Shown here: positions 25,298 through 33,515 of the stretch, one piece after another
Layout: each line of letters opens with the position of its first letter
Position numbering within the stretch: the stretch's first letter is position 1
Assembly (NCBI GenBank): GCA_031425155.1
Contig: JANPIV010000041.1
Span: 135,184 to 199,183 of the forward strand
Direction: 5' to 3'
Length of the DNA: 64,000 nucleotides
DNA from: M3007 sp031425155
GTDB lineage: Bacteria; Bacteroidota; Bacteroidia; Chitinophagales; Saprospiraceae
The notes under the pieces: model-generated
Seen by the model: only the letters and a program-made list of their open reading frames with translations
Told to the model about the DNA's origin: nothing
Databases searched by the model: none
Translations under genes and position numbers: made by a program

Positions 25298-26146
25298 ATG
25301 AGTATTTTGAAATATATTATTCCTGTTTTTGCCCTTTCTTTGCTGGTGGCTTGCAATCTCACCAAAGACGTGGATATTGATCTGCCTGCCTATCAGACGC
25401 AGCCAGTCGTGGAGTGCTATCTGGAACCGGGGCAGCCTTTTCGCCTGTTGCTCACGAATAGTTACGGGTTCTTTGATCCCTTTGGATTGGACTCTAATTT
25501 CGTGCAAAAAACCCTGCTGGCCGGCGCGACCGTGACGATCAGTTACAACGGCCAGACGGATACGCTGGCCAACGGGCTGTTTTTTACCTTCGTTGCACCG
25601 ATCAAAATCTATAATTACCAAAGCAACCGACTGGTGCCCGCCACGCCCGGCCTGGAATATACTTTGAATATTACGCTGCGCGACGGCGGGGTTATTGCTG
25701 GCCGCACGACGATGTTGCCCAAAGTAGAAATTGATAGTGTGGTCGTGGAGTTCAGTCCGCAAACAGACACGCTGGCGCGGATGCTGACCTACATCAATGA
25801 TGACCGGACGATGTCGAATTATTATCGTCGCCTGTTGAATTACAGTTCGCTGGACAGTGTACCGGAGCAGGATTTTCTGGTGGATGATCGCATTGTCAAG
25901 ACCGACCTGATCGCCTTTGGTACGGGTTACGAATTGACCCAGGGCGATACGGCTTTCAATACCATTTTTCATATTAGCAAGGACTACTACGACTACTACG
26001 AAAGCGTACAGCTGGCCGTAGTGGGTAATCTCAACCCCTTTGCCCAACCCTCGCCGATCAAGAGTAATGTGAGCGGCTCGGGCAACCCATTGGGTATTTT
26101 TACCTGCCTGGTGTACGACCGCGATACGACGATTATTGAGCGATAG
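25298..26146 (+). CDS. DUF4249 family lipoprotein (first copy)
   Basis: A 282-residue protein with a lipoprotein signal ending at Cys19 (LSLLVACNLTK) and the DUF4249 body: VDIDLPAYQTQPVVECYLEPGQ, a conserved KIYNYQSNRLVPATPGLEYTL strand and the C-terminal SNVSGSGNPLGIFTCLV motif. DUF4249 lipoproteins sit beside TonB receptors and are assumed to be surface-exposed accessory proteins. It is followed by a clear paralogue at 26321. Confidence 0.88.
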   Translation: MSILKYIIPVFALSLLVACNLTKDVDIDLPAYQTQPVVECYLEPGQPFRLLLTNSYGFFDPFGLDSNFVQKTLLAGATVTISYNGQTDTLANGLFFTFVAPIKIYNYQSNRLVPATPGLEYTLNITLRDGGVIAGRTTMLPKVEIDSVVVEFSPQTDTLARMLTYINDDRTMSNYYRRLLNYSSLDSVPEQDFLVDDRIVKTDLIAFGTGYELTQGDTAFNTIFHISKDYYDYYESVQLAVVGNLNPFAQPSPIKSNVSGSGNPLGIFTCLVYDRDTTIIER

Positions 26147-26320
26147 AGACGCAGAAAAGCAGTGTTTGAAAAACAAAAGCAGAGAGGCAATTATTAGCAA
26201 AAATGTAAATTGAGTCACTTATTTCCGCTTTTAGTAGCCGTGGCACAGTTTTCAGTCTCATCTTTGCAGCCGTTTTTTGCCTTTCAGGGCAGTTTACCCT
26301 CATCTGCTTTAATGCTCACC

Positions 26321-27175
26321 ATGAAGTCATTATACTATACTTTTTCAACTGCGGTTTTGGTATTGCTCATTGCTTGCAACCTCACCAAAGAAGTAGAAAT
26401 TGATTTGCCGGAATATCAGCGCCAGCCAGTAGTGGAATGCTATCTGGAGCCTGGTCAGCCTTTCCGGCTGTTGCTCACACAGAGCTATGGATTCTTTGAA
26501 GATTTTGGCCTGGATAGCAGTTTTGTCCAGAAAACCCTGATAGACAAGGCGCAGGTAACGATCGCTTATGAGGGTCGTACGGATACTTTATACAATGGTC
26601 AGTATTATGATTTTTCTACGCCCAATGTCATTAAGATATATAATTATCAGAATAATAAACTAGTGCCCGCCACGCCTGGCATAGCATATACTTTAAATAT
26701 AAATCTGCCTGATAATAAGAATATTACTGGCTATACGGTCATGCTGCCACCACTTAAAATTGACAGTTCCATCGTAGAGTGGGACCCTACGCCGGATACT
26801 TTTGCGCGCGTTATCACCTACTTCAACGATGATCCGATGGTGGATAATTATTATCGCCGGTTGCTCAATTACCAGCGGTTGAAGAGCCTGCCCGACCAGG
26901 ATTTCCTGTTTACCGACCGGGCCAACGTCACGCCGGTGATTGCCTTTGGCACTCCTTATAATCTTCCGCAGGGCGATACGGTATTCAACACCGTTTTTAA
27001 TATTACGAAGGACTACTACGACTATCTGGAAAGCATACAACTGGCAGTTTTAGGCAGTGCCAATCCTTTTACGCAACCTTCGCCCATCAAAAGCAATGTG
27101 AGTGGCACGGGCAATCCGTTGGGCATTTTTACGTGCCTGGTGTATGACCGCAAACTGACCCGGATAGATCGGTGA
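26321..27175 (+). CDS. DUF4249 family lipoprotein (second copy)
   Basis: A 284-residue paralogue of the preceding gene, similar along its whole length (CNLTKEVEIDLPEYQRQPVV, VPATPGIAYTLNIN, SNVSGTGNPLGIFTCLVYD), with lipobox Cys19. Similarity is also visible at DNA level, so a tandem duplication is likely. Divergence is largest in the middle (PQGDTVFNTVFN versus TQGDTAFNTIFH is still close, while the strands at 75-100 differ). ATG 26321 is chosen because it begins the signal peptide. Confidence 0.88.
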   Translation: MKSLYYTFSTAVLVLLIACNLTKEVEIDLPEYQRQPVVECYLEPGQPFRLLLTQSYGFFEDFGLDSSFVQKTLIDKAQVTIAYEGRTDTLYNGQYYDFSTPNVIKIYNYQNNKLVPATPGIAYTLNINLPDNKNITGYTVMLPPLKIDSSIVEWDPTPDTFARVITYFNDDPMVDNYYRRLLNYQRLKSLPDQDFLFTDRANVTPVIAFGTPYNLPQGDTVFNTVFNITKDYYDYLESIQLAVLGSANPFTQPSPIKSNVSGTGNPLGIFTCLVYDRKLTRIDR

Positions 27176-27255
27176 GGTTTTAAAAACCACCGGGCAATAA
27201 TTTCGTTTTACACTGCGCATTGCCTGCTTCCTCACTTAACTGCTCAGGATTTATT

Positions 27256-27990
27256 TTGAAAAAATACGGTGCTTTTATCCAGGCCGGCGGCCTTGAATTG
27301 CCGGTCGAAATTTCCCTCGAACGTCGCCACGATACCCGCTTTGGCGTGACCGGCAAACGCATCACTTTGAGGATGCCGCTGGGCGTTGCCCCGGATTTCA
27401 TGCACAAACAATTGATGGAATTGCAGACCTGGGTGGGTCGGGTTTTTGTGGAAAAACCGGCGCTGCGCGAGGCTTTTGTGGGCAAAGACTACCGCACCGG
27501 TGATATCATCACGGTCGGCAAGCGGCAATACCGCCTCGAGGTGCAGGTGCTGGAACGGGCGACCCACACCGCCCGGCTCGTTGACGACACGATCAATATT
27601 CAACTGGCGGCCAAAGCCACGGACGCCCACCGCAATAAGAGTATCAAGACCTTGCTTTCCCGCGTGGTGGCGGGCGATTTTCAGGCGGAAATCTCGCGAC
27701 GGGTGCATGACTGGAACGACCGCACTTTTCGCCGTCCTATCAAGAGTATTAACCTGAAATATAACCATACCAACTGGGGCAGTTGCTCGGCCCACAGCAA
27801 CGTAAATCTCTCCACCCGCCTGCTTTTTGCCCCGGAAGAGGTGCAGGATTATGTAATTCTCCATGAACTGGCGCATCTGGTCGAACTCAATCATTCTGAC
27901 CGATTCTGGGCTTTGGTCGCACAGTATATGCCTGATTATCAGGAGAAAGAGAAATGGCTGAAAGAGAATCGCTCTAAATGTGATTTTTAG
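27256..27990 (+). CDS. YgjP-type zinc metallopeptidase-like protein (M48/DUF45)
   Basis: About 244 residues ending in the YgjP/DUF45 signature: NWGSCSAHSNVNLSTRLLFAP, then YVILHELAHLVELNHSDRFW, where HExxH plus the downstream histidine form the zinc site. It is a cytosolic metalloprotein-like family of uncertain substrate. No ATG precedes the conserved region; TTG at 27256 (MKKYGAFIQ) is the most likely start, with another TTG at 27220 as alternative. Confidence 0.85.
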   Translation: MKKYGAFIQAGGLELPVEISLERRHDTRFGVTGKRITLRMPLGVAPDFMHKQLMELQTWVGRVFVEKPALREAFVGKDYRTGDIITVGKRQYRLEVQVLERATHTARLVDDTINIQLAAKATDAHRNKSIKTLLSRVVAGDFQAEISRRVHDWNDRTFRRPIKSINLKYNHTNWGSCSAHSNVNLSTRLLFAPEEVQDYVILHELAHLVELNHSDRFWALVAQYMPDYQEKEKWLKENRSKCDF

Positions 27991-28043
27991 TTGTCCGGCA
28001 AATCCACTTATTGCATCTTATTGACTTTTAGCACATTAATCAT

Positions 28044-28057
28044 ATTGACCACATTTA
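28044..28057 (+). repeat. TTGACCACATT unit just before the Rpn-like gene
   Basis: ATTGACCACATTTA ends seven bases before the ATG at 28064. It is the same unit and position relative to the start as in the leader of the EAD11 gene. Degenerate copies (TTGACTTTTAGCACATT) precede it. Confidence 0.65.
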
Positions 28058-28063
28058 TAATCT

Positions 28064-28960
28064 ATGCCCAACGATTTTGATCGTATATTAAAAGAAAATT
28101 TCGAGGCCTTGCTGCCGCATTTATTGCGTAAAGCGTTGGGTTTGGAACTGCCGAAACTGGAAGATTTGAAAGACAAGATTCAGGTCACGGTGGAACGCGA
28201 AATGGATAACCTGAAAAAAGTGGTTCATTCCGATCCGTCCATGGACTATGGTTTGCATTGGGAAATCCAGACCGCCGACGAGGATATGCGTCGCCGTAAC
28301 CTGTTGTATTACGCCCTGTTTTTGGAGAAATACAATATTCCGCTAAAGCAGATTGTCATCTACGTGGGCAGTTCCACTCCCAAGAAAATCCTGCAAAATG
28401 TGCTGGAAATGGAGGGACTGCGGCTTGAATTTCAGGTAGTCAGTTTGGCAAAAATTCCCAAAAACGTATTTTTGCAATCGGACGTGCCGGAAGAAGTAGT
28501 GTTGGCTATTCTTTGCGATTTTGGGGCAGAGCAGCCGGTACGAGTGATCCGCCAGATTTTGCAGCACCTCCAAAAACTTATCGGCCGGGTGCCGCGTTTA
28601 GGAAAATATCAAAAACAGTTGCACATCCTTTCCCGCCTCCGTAAATTGCAGGCGATAACTAAACAAGAAATACTGACTATGCCGCTGCATTATGAAATAG
28701 AAACGGATGAACTTTACCTGGAAGGTATTGAGAAAGGTATCGAAAAAGGCATTGAAAAGGGTATCGAAAAAGGTATTGAAAAGGGTATTGAGAAAGGCAG
28801 AAAAGAAGGTGCTGCCGAAACTATTCGTAAGTCTATCATTCGGATGCTACAAATGGGCCAACTTTCCAAAAAGGAGATCGCACTTGCTTTGGATGTGGAA
28901 ATAGCCTATGTCAACGAAATTGAGAGGACGCTTTTTGACGCCTCCGAAGGGCTTCAATAG
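28064..28960 (+). CDS. Rpn/PD-(D/E)XK nuclease-family protein with IEKG repeat
   Basis: A 298-residue protein of the recombination-promoting nuclease (Rpn)/DUF4351-like group. The core is MDYGLHWEIQTADEDMRRRN (about 62-81) with the E-x-Q catalytic pair and the following R-x-x-x-Y helix (RRRNLLYYALFLEKY). At 221-244 there are six perfect GIEK repeats encoded by a 12-bp tandem repeat. The C-terminus is an HTH-like segment (SKKEIALALDVEIAYVNEIE). Known Rpn proteins cut DNA and have been linked to recombination and phage defence. No partner gene is adjacent. Confidence 0.82.
   Translation: MPNDFDRILKENFEALLPHLLRKALGLELPKLEDLKDKIQVTVEREMDNLKKVVHSDPSMDYGLHWEIQTADEDMRRRNLLYYALFLEKYNIPLKQIVIYVGSSTPKKILQNVLEMEGLRLEFQVVSLAKIPKNVFLQSDVPEEVVLAILCDFGAEQPVRVIRQILQHLQKLIGRVPRLGKYQKQLHILSRLRKLQAITKQEILTMPLHYEIETDELYLEGIEKGIEKGIEKGIEKGIEKGIEKGRKEGAAETIRKSIIRMLQMGQLSKKEIALALDVEIAYVNEIERTLFDASEGLQ
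28724..28795 (+). repeat. 12-bp coding tandem repeat, six units
   Basis: Six consecutive units of GGTATTGAGAAA-type sequence encode GIEK six times. The units differ only at third positions (GGT/GGC/GGG, ATT/ATC, GAA/GAG, AAA/AAG). Because the period is a multiple of three, copy-number change would alter the length of the helix without shifting the frame. Confidence 0.85.
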
Positions 28961-28994
28961 ATTTTTTATGAAACCAACGTTTCGTCATATATAA

Positions 28995-29030
28995 ACGCCC
29001 CTCGAACGTGCCAGCACATTCGAGGGGCGT
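28995..29030. terminator. Perfect 12-bp hairpin between the Rpn-like and globin genes
   Basis: ACGCCCCTCGAA at 28995-29006 pairs perfectly with TTCGAGGGGCGT at 29019-29030 across a 12-base loop and is followed by ACTTTT. It can terminate the Rpn-like transcript. It also ends only 11 bases before the globin ATG and abuts the TACTTTTG box, so a regulatory role for the globin gene is possible. Confidence 0.65.
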
Positions 29031-29037
29031 ACTTTTG
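29030..29037 (+). promoter_or_regulatory. Candidate -7 box (TACTTTTG) of the globin gene
   Basis: TACTTTTG matches TAnnTTTG and ends four bases before the ATG at 29042. If used, transcription would begin at or near the start codon, giving a leaderless or nearly leaderless message. Confidence 0.4.
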
Positions 29038-29041
29038 CACC

Positions 29042-29431
29042 ATGAAACACGACATCACCCTCCCTGCCGATATAAAACTGCTCATAGATGCTTTTTACGC
29101 CAAAGTACAGGCGGACGAAATGCTGGGGCCCATTTTCAACGACGTGGCCCATGTGGACTGGCCGCACCATTTACCAATCATGTACGCCTTCTGGGAATTT
29201 CTCCTGTTGGGCAATGCCGACGGCTATCGTGGCAATCCGATCCAGAAACACTTCGATCTGCACCAGAAACATCCCCTCAAAGCCGAATATTTTGATCATT
29301 GGGTAACCCTCTTTCAGGCCACCGTGGATGAGCTGTTCGCGGGCTCCAAAGCCGAAGAGGCTAAGTTCCGGGCTTTTTCCATTGCCGCCACCTGGAAACC
29401 GAAATTCGACGGGCCTTTTGCGGTGAAATAG
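29042..29431 (+). CDS. Group III truncated haemoglobin-like protein
   Basis: A 129-residue 2-over-2 globin. Family features are the start of helix A/B (LIDAFYAKVQADEMLGPIF), the W-containing E-helix region (HLPIMYAFWEFLLLG) and the proximal-histidine region (NPIQKHFDLHQKHPLKAEYFDHW), with the Trp that is typical of group III. Such proteins bind haem and small gases; the in vivo role is not settled. It is a single gene, downstream of a strong hairpin. Confidence 0.9.
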   Translation: MKHDITLPADIKLLIDAFYAKVQADEMLGPIFNDVAHVDWPHHLPIMYAFWEFLLLGNADGYRGNPIQKHFDLHQKHPLKAEYFDHWVTLFQATVDELFAGSKAEEAKFRAFSIAATWKPKFDGPFAVK

Positions 29432-29442
29432 GTTTTTTCCCA

Positions 29443-29478
29443 TTGATCCCATTAGCAGTATTGGCCACATTTATTTAT
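29443..29478 (+). repeat. 18-bp repeat, two units, over the stop codon of the phosphatase gene
   Basis: Units TTGATCCCATTAGCAGTA and TTGGCCACATTTATTTAT continue the 18-bp family of 2173-2244. The last unit covers the stop codon of the minus-strand phosphatase gene at unit positions 15-17, exactly as at the EAD11 gene. Confidence 0.75.
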
Positions 29479-31118
29479 TCCCTCATCACCTCTTCAATCA
29501 CCTTGCCCGTATTGCCATTGGGCTCCATGATTTGCAGTAACGCTGCCAGCGTAGGGGCTATATCCGTAATGGAAATAGGCGCATACGTAACGCCCGATGG
29601 AATGTGCCAGCCATACCACAACAGTGGCACGTGCGTATCGTAGGAATATGGCGAGCCGTGGGTCGTGCCGCCCTGAGCAAAAAAGGCATCATCCGAGTGC
29701 CAGGCCGGTTCCAGTTGGAAGATCACATCACCCGAACGCCGGGGATATATGCCGCGCCGCGTCTCGGCCACGAAAGGCAATTCCCCCGGGAAAAACATCA
29801 GTTCCTGCTGCGTAAAAGCCGCACTGACGCCGGGTTGTTTCCGTAAATAATCAGTGATATAACCATTTACCTGATGGCCATATATATTTAAACTGTCCAA
29901 CGTTTTTCCACGCACATACACTTGCTGATTGATGACTTCCTGGATAAAATCACCGGTTTTACCCAGTTTGGTGGATAGCATTTCCTCAAGGGCTGCCTCC
30001 AGTTTACTTTCAGGAAAAACGCCGGCCGGAATGCGCAGGTCTTTTAAATGCACCGGCGTCTCCCCGCCCCCATGATCGGCGGTCAGGAACACCAGCACAT
30101 TATCCTTACCATATTTTTTATCCAGAAAATCGAAAAAACGCGCCAGATCGCGGTCGAGTTGCAGATACACATCCTCCGTTTCTTCGCCGTGAATCCCGAA
30201 CTGATGTGCACAGTAGTCCGTACTGGAAAAACTCACACAAAGAAAATCCGGGTATTCATCCTGCCCTAGTTGCATCCGCTCGGCGGCTTCCATCGCAAAA
30301 TCGAGGGTCAGACGATTGCCGGAAGGCGTGAAACGGATCACGCCGTAGCCACCTTTTTTCTTCAATTCCGGCAGGTTATAGGGCATTTTTCCGGTAAAAT
30401 AAGGCGCGTACTGGCCTTTATTGTAGCGATCCCAATTGGCAAAACTTTCGTCGTAGCGCAGCAAAGAGTCCGTTTTCCAGGGCTTCGACAAGTAAGCATC
30501 CGGTAGTCGCCGGGCGTTGAAATCCTGCACCCATTTGGGCAAACCCATCGAATCCGGGTAATACGTGGAGGTGATAAAATTGCCCGTCGCATCATCGAAC
30601 CAGTAACAGGCATTGGGAATATGGCCCGCCGGCAAGATGCTGGCCCGGTCTTTCAAACACACGCCGACCACCTTGGAACGAAAATTATTGGACAACCGCA
30701 GTTCATCGGTGATCGTAGTGGAGAGCAGCACGGAAGGCGAATGCTGCCCGACTTTCACCTGCGGCGTACCCACCGACTGATAACGTTTGTCGGCGGTGAC
30801 GTAGCGGTGTGTGCCCCAGTCGGCATCCCACCAATCGTTGCCCACAATACCATTTACCGAAGGCGTGGCCCCGGTGTAGATGGCTGCGTGACCGGGAGCC
30901 GTATAAGTCGGCACAAAGTTATAGTGGGTGTTGGCACACGAAAAACCTTCCCGCAGCAGGCGTTTGAAACCACCGGAGCCATATTTTGATTGGTAGCGAT
31001 AGAGATAATCGTAGCGCATTTGGTCCACCACAATGCCGACCACCAGTTTTGGCTGCGCAAAACCAACTTGCTGCGCAAACAGGCCCAGCAACAGAAAAAG
31101 AGGAAATTTGAATTTCAT
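29475..31118 (-). CDS. PafA-type alkaline phosphatase superfamily protein
   Basis: A 547-residue exported phosphatase: signal peptide (FPLFLLLGLFAQQVGFAQ), metal ligand Asp32 (VDQMRYDYLY), nucleophile Thr73 (PTYTAPGHAAIYTG), Asn94 (GNDWWD), the DYCAHQFGIHGEE and TADHGGGETP metal sites and the last histidine in DTHVPLLWYG. These match the threonine-nucleophile PafA phosphatases of Bacteroidota, which release phosphate from monoesters in the periplasm. Length is normal. ATG 31118 is chosen as the start of the signal peptide. Confidence 0.92.
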   Translation of the reverse strand: MKFKFPLFLLLGLFAQQVGFAQPKLVVGIVVDQMRYDYLYRYQSKYGSGGFKRLLREGFSCANTHYNFVPTYTAPGHAAIYTGATPSVNGIVGNDWWDADWGTHRYVTADKRYQSVGTPQVKVGQHSPSVLLSTTITDELRLSNNFRSKVVGVCLKDRASILPAGHIPNACYWFDDATGNFITSTYYPDSMGLPKWVQDFNARRLPDAYLSKPWKTDSLLRYDESFANWDRYNKGQYAPYFTGKMPYNLPELKKKGGYGVIRFTPSGNRLTLDFAMEAAERMQLGQDEYPDFLCVSFSSTDYCAHQFGIHGEETEDVYLQLDRDLARFFDFLDKKYGKDNVLVFLTADHGGGETPVHLKDLRIPAGVFPESKLEAALEEMLSTKLGKTGDFIQEVINQQVYVRGKTLDSLNIYGHQVNGYITDYLRKQPGVSAAFTQQELMFFPGELPFVAETRRGIYPRRSGDVIFQLEPAWHSDDAFFAQGGTTHGSPYSYDTHVPLLWYGWHIPSGVTYAPISITDIAPTLAALLQIMEPNGNTGKVIEEVMRE

Positions 31119-31208
31119 AGTATAGAAAAGTTTTCGCAAAAACGCAGCGAATGCCGCTGGCGGTATAGGCCAACGCACAAAGAAAAGATTATGAAATTGT
31201 AAATCCGG

Positions 31209-32981
31209 TTACATGTACACTGGCTCGCCTTGCGTCAACGTGCGGGCATTCGCTTCCGCATGGGGCAGTTCGTAGCGGAAATAAAAGCGCAAACAGCGTA
31301 CCACTTGGGCATAAAAATCGGGCGAAAAGCGTCCCTCCGCACGACGCTGCTGCGCGGCGAGGGCCAAATGCAGCCACTGCCAGGCGATGACGATCAGCCC
31401 CGTCATTTCCATATAAATGGTGGCATCAGCGGTGAAACGTTCCACTTTTCCCGCTTGCGCAAAACCCACCAGATGCTGCGTCACCTCTGCCAAACGACGG
31501 CATTCCTGGCGTAATTCCTGGGCAAAAGGCTGTAGTTCCGGGTCAGATTCTGCCTTTTCTGCCGTTTTATTCATTTCGGTCAACAATAGTTGAAAGGCGC
31601 GGCCATTTTCGGACAGCACCTTACGACCCAGCAAATCGAGCGATTGAATGCCCGTTGTGCCTTCATAAATCGCCATAATGCGGATGTCGCGGTAGTACTG
31701 TTGTAGCGGAAAATCCATCGTAAATCCGTAGCCGCCCAGCACCTGCAGACCGAGGCTCACCGCCCGTATGCCTTGCTCGGTGGCGTAGGTTTTCACAATG
31801 GGCGTGAGGATTTCCAGCAACAACCAATTGTCCTTTTTCTGCTGGTCATCAATATCTGCATGTTCCATATCGCTGAGGCGGCAGCAGAGCGCGGCCAGGC
31901 TCAGGGAACCCTCGATGATGACTTGCTGGGTGAGCAACATGCGCTGCACATCGGCGTGGCGGATGATGGGCACCGGCGCGGCCAACGGATCGCGGTTGCC
32001 GGGCAGCCGACCCTGGGGCCTTTCATGGGCGTACTGATTGGCCGCCAGATAAGCCGCCAGGGCCACCGCTGCCGCCGAATGACCTACCCCGATCCGCGCC
32101 TCATTCATCATCTGAAACATATACGCCAGTCCCTGATGGGGCTGGCCGAGCAACCAACCGTGGCAATCGTCATTGTCACCAAACACCAAATGTGTAGTCG
32201 AATAGCCGCGCTGCCCCATTTTCTGGAAATCGCCCGCCGTTTGTACATCATTGAATACCAATTCATTACTGGCATCTGGCCGCATTCTGGGGATGACGAA
32301 CAGCGAAATGCCCTTCACCCCCGGCGGTGCGCCTTCGATTCGGGCCAGGGTCAAATGAACGAAATTGTCCGCTCCGCCGTGGTCGCCGCCGGAGATAAAT
32401 ATTTTATGTCCTTTGATGTGATAATAGCCTTCGGTGGTGGGCTGCGCGCTGGTCGTAATGTCGGTCAGCGAACTCCCGGCCTGTGGTTCGGTGAGGGCCA
32501 TCGTGCCCTGCCATTGTCCGGCGTACATTTTAGGCACGTAGGTTTCAATCAGTTCGGGCGAACCGAAAGTCGTGATGAGCCGTGCCGCGCCGCCGGTCAG
32601 CCCCAAGTAGCCCTGGGCACTGTTGTTGGCCGCCTCGAATATGCCATGCACCGCCGTGTAGAGCATTTCCGGCATCTGCATCCCACCCAGATCGAAGTCG
32701 TCGCGGGCCCCTATCCAGCCGTTTTCGCCCGCACCGCGCAGTACCCGCCCCACCTGCTCGTGGGTGCGCACCCGCCCTTCGTGCCAATGCGCCGGTTGCT
32801 CGTCCATCACCCGGAAATAGGGGTATAACTCCACGTCCGACCAGTCTTTGGCGGCTTGCAGCACCAGGTCCACGGCACTTTCGTCGAGGTGGGCAAAACG
32901 GGGATGCTCGAATAAATCCTGGATATTGTGGGCTTCCAGCAGTAAAAAACGGAACAGATCTAGGGAAACGTAGGGCGGCAT
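31209..32981 (-). CDS. Acyl-CoA dehydrogenase (large, FadE/DmdC-like)
   Basis: A 590-residue flavoprotein dehydrogenase. FAD-binding motifs TMALTEPQAGSSLTDI (about 147-162) and KIFISGGDHG are present. The middle beta-domain has RMRPDASNELVFNDV. The C-terminal helical domain has YGFTMDFPLQQYYRDIRIMAIYEGTTGIQ, with the glutamate in YEGT that is usual for the long subfamily including 3-methylthiopropanoyl-CoA dehydrogenase. It is FAD-dependent; the substrate is not determinable. It is oriented with the phosphatase gene but separated by 90 bp. Confidence 0.92.
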   Translation of the reverse strand: MPPYVSLDLFRFLLLEAHNIQDLFEHPRFAHLDESAVDLVLQAAKDWSDVELYPYFRVMDEQPAHWHEGRVRTHEQVGRVLRGAGENGWIGARDDFDLGGMQMPEMLYTAVHGIFEAANNSAQGYLGLTGGAARLITTFGSPELIETYVPKMYAGQWQGTMALTEPQAGSSLTDITTSAQPTTEGYYHIKGHKIFISGGDHGGADNFVHLTLARIEGAPPGVKGISLFVIPRMRPDASNELVFNDVQTAGDFQKMGQRGYSTTHLVFGDNDDCHGWLLGQPHQGLAYMFQMMNEARIGVGHSAAAVALAAYLAANQYAHERPQGRLPGNRDPLAAPVPIIRHADVQRMLLTQQVIIEGSLSLAALCCRLSDMEHADIDDQQKKDNWLLLEILTPIVKTYATEQGIRAVSLGLQVLGGYGFTMDFPLQQYYRDIRIMAIYEGTTGIQSLDLLGRKVLSENGRAFQLLLTEMNKTAEKAESDPELQPFAQELRQECRRLAEVTQHLVGFAQAGKVERFTADATIYMEMTGLIVIAWQWLHLALAAQQRRAEGRFSPDFYAQVVRCLRFYFRYELPHAEANARTLTQGEPVYM

Positions 32982-33090
32982 GGCGGAAATTTTTGGTAAA
33001 TGTAATGAAGGAAGTTATGAGTTATGAGTTATAAATTATACGAATCGCGGGTTAAGTGCTGATACTGGGTTTTTAACTAATTGGGCCCTC

Positions 33091-33313
33091 AAACATGAGT
33101 CATCCCGAATTTTTGCAAAAAGCGAACGAGAGGTTGTTTTAACCCACGATTTTAATCGTGGGAGAGGAGACCAAGTGGAGCAAGGAACGGTTTTAACCGT
33201 TTTTAGACCTTAAACCAGCAGGTATAAACCGTTAAAACGGTTACATATCTACCGTTTTATGTATTTCCCACGATTAAAATCGTAGGTTGAAAAATTCGGG
33301 ATGACTCATGTTT
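33091..33313. mobile_element. 223-bp nested-palindrome (MITE/BIME-like) element
   Basis: AAACATGAGTCATCCC plus GAATTTTT (33091-33114) is perfectly inverted at 33290-33313. Inside, CCCACGATTTTAATCGTGGG at 33143-33162 is inverted at 33267-33286 with one mismatch and is itself nearly palindromic. ACGGTTTTAACCGT at 33187 and AACCGTTAAAACGGTT at 33228 form the innermost pair. There is no coding capacity. The layered palindromes resemble REP-type elements mobilised in trans by REP-associated transposases. Confidence 0.7.
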
Positions 33314-33484
33314 GTATCTGATTATCAGTGTTTTGCATATCTAACCTATAAGTTATGAATTGTATATCAATGTAAATAATTTATACAACCAAATTCAGTA
33401 ATAATGCTCTGTAAAACACCTTGTTGACACTAAATTTATGGTGAAACAAGCAGACCATGTATGCTTTATATTTAACTCATCCCT

Positions 33485-33506
33485 CATAACTTATAACTTA
33501 TAACTT
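33485..33506. repeat. 7-bp array (ATAACTT) before the YigZ gene
   Basis: Three perfect ATAACTT heptads lie nine bases before the ATG at 33516. Inverted heptads (GTTATGA) lie at about 33013 near the acyl-CoA dehydrogenase start, on the other side of the 223-bp element. Confidence 0.6.
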
Positions 33507-33515
33507 TACGTTTTT

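Larger units (their letters stand above)
32982..33515. other. 534-bp intergenic region filled by inverted repeats
   Basis: No gene is present. It contains, in order: heptad words GTTATGA at about 33013-33035, a 223-bp element with 24-bp terminal inverted repeats (33091-33313), a single TATAAGTTATGAATTG copy near 33346, and inverted heptads ATAACTT (about 33485-33506). The outer heptads can pair with each other across the element. Confidence 0.6.

Noticed and set aside
25280..26218. 312-codon open frame opposite the first DUF4249 gene
   Set aside because: The plus-strand lipoprotein is well supported by its paralogue. The antisense reading has no domains.
28724..28795. Possible CRISPR-like repeat array
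   Set aside because: The units are contiguous 12-bp coding repeats without spacers inside a reading frame.
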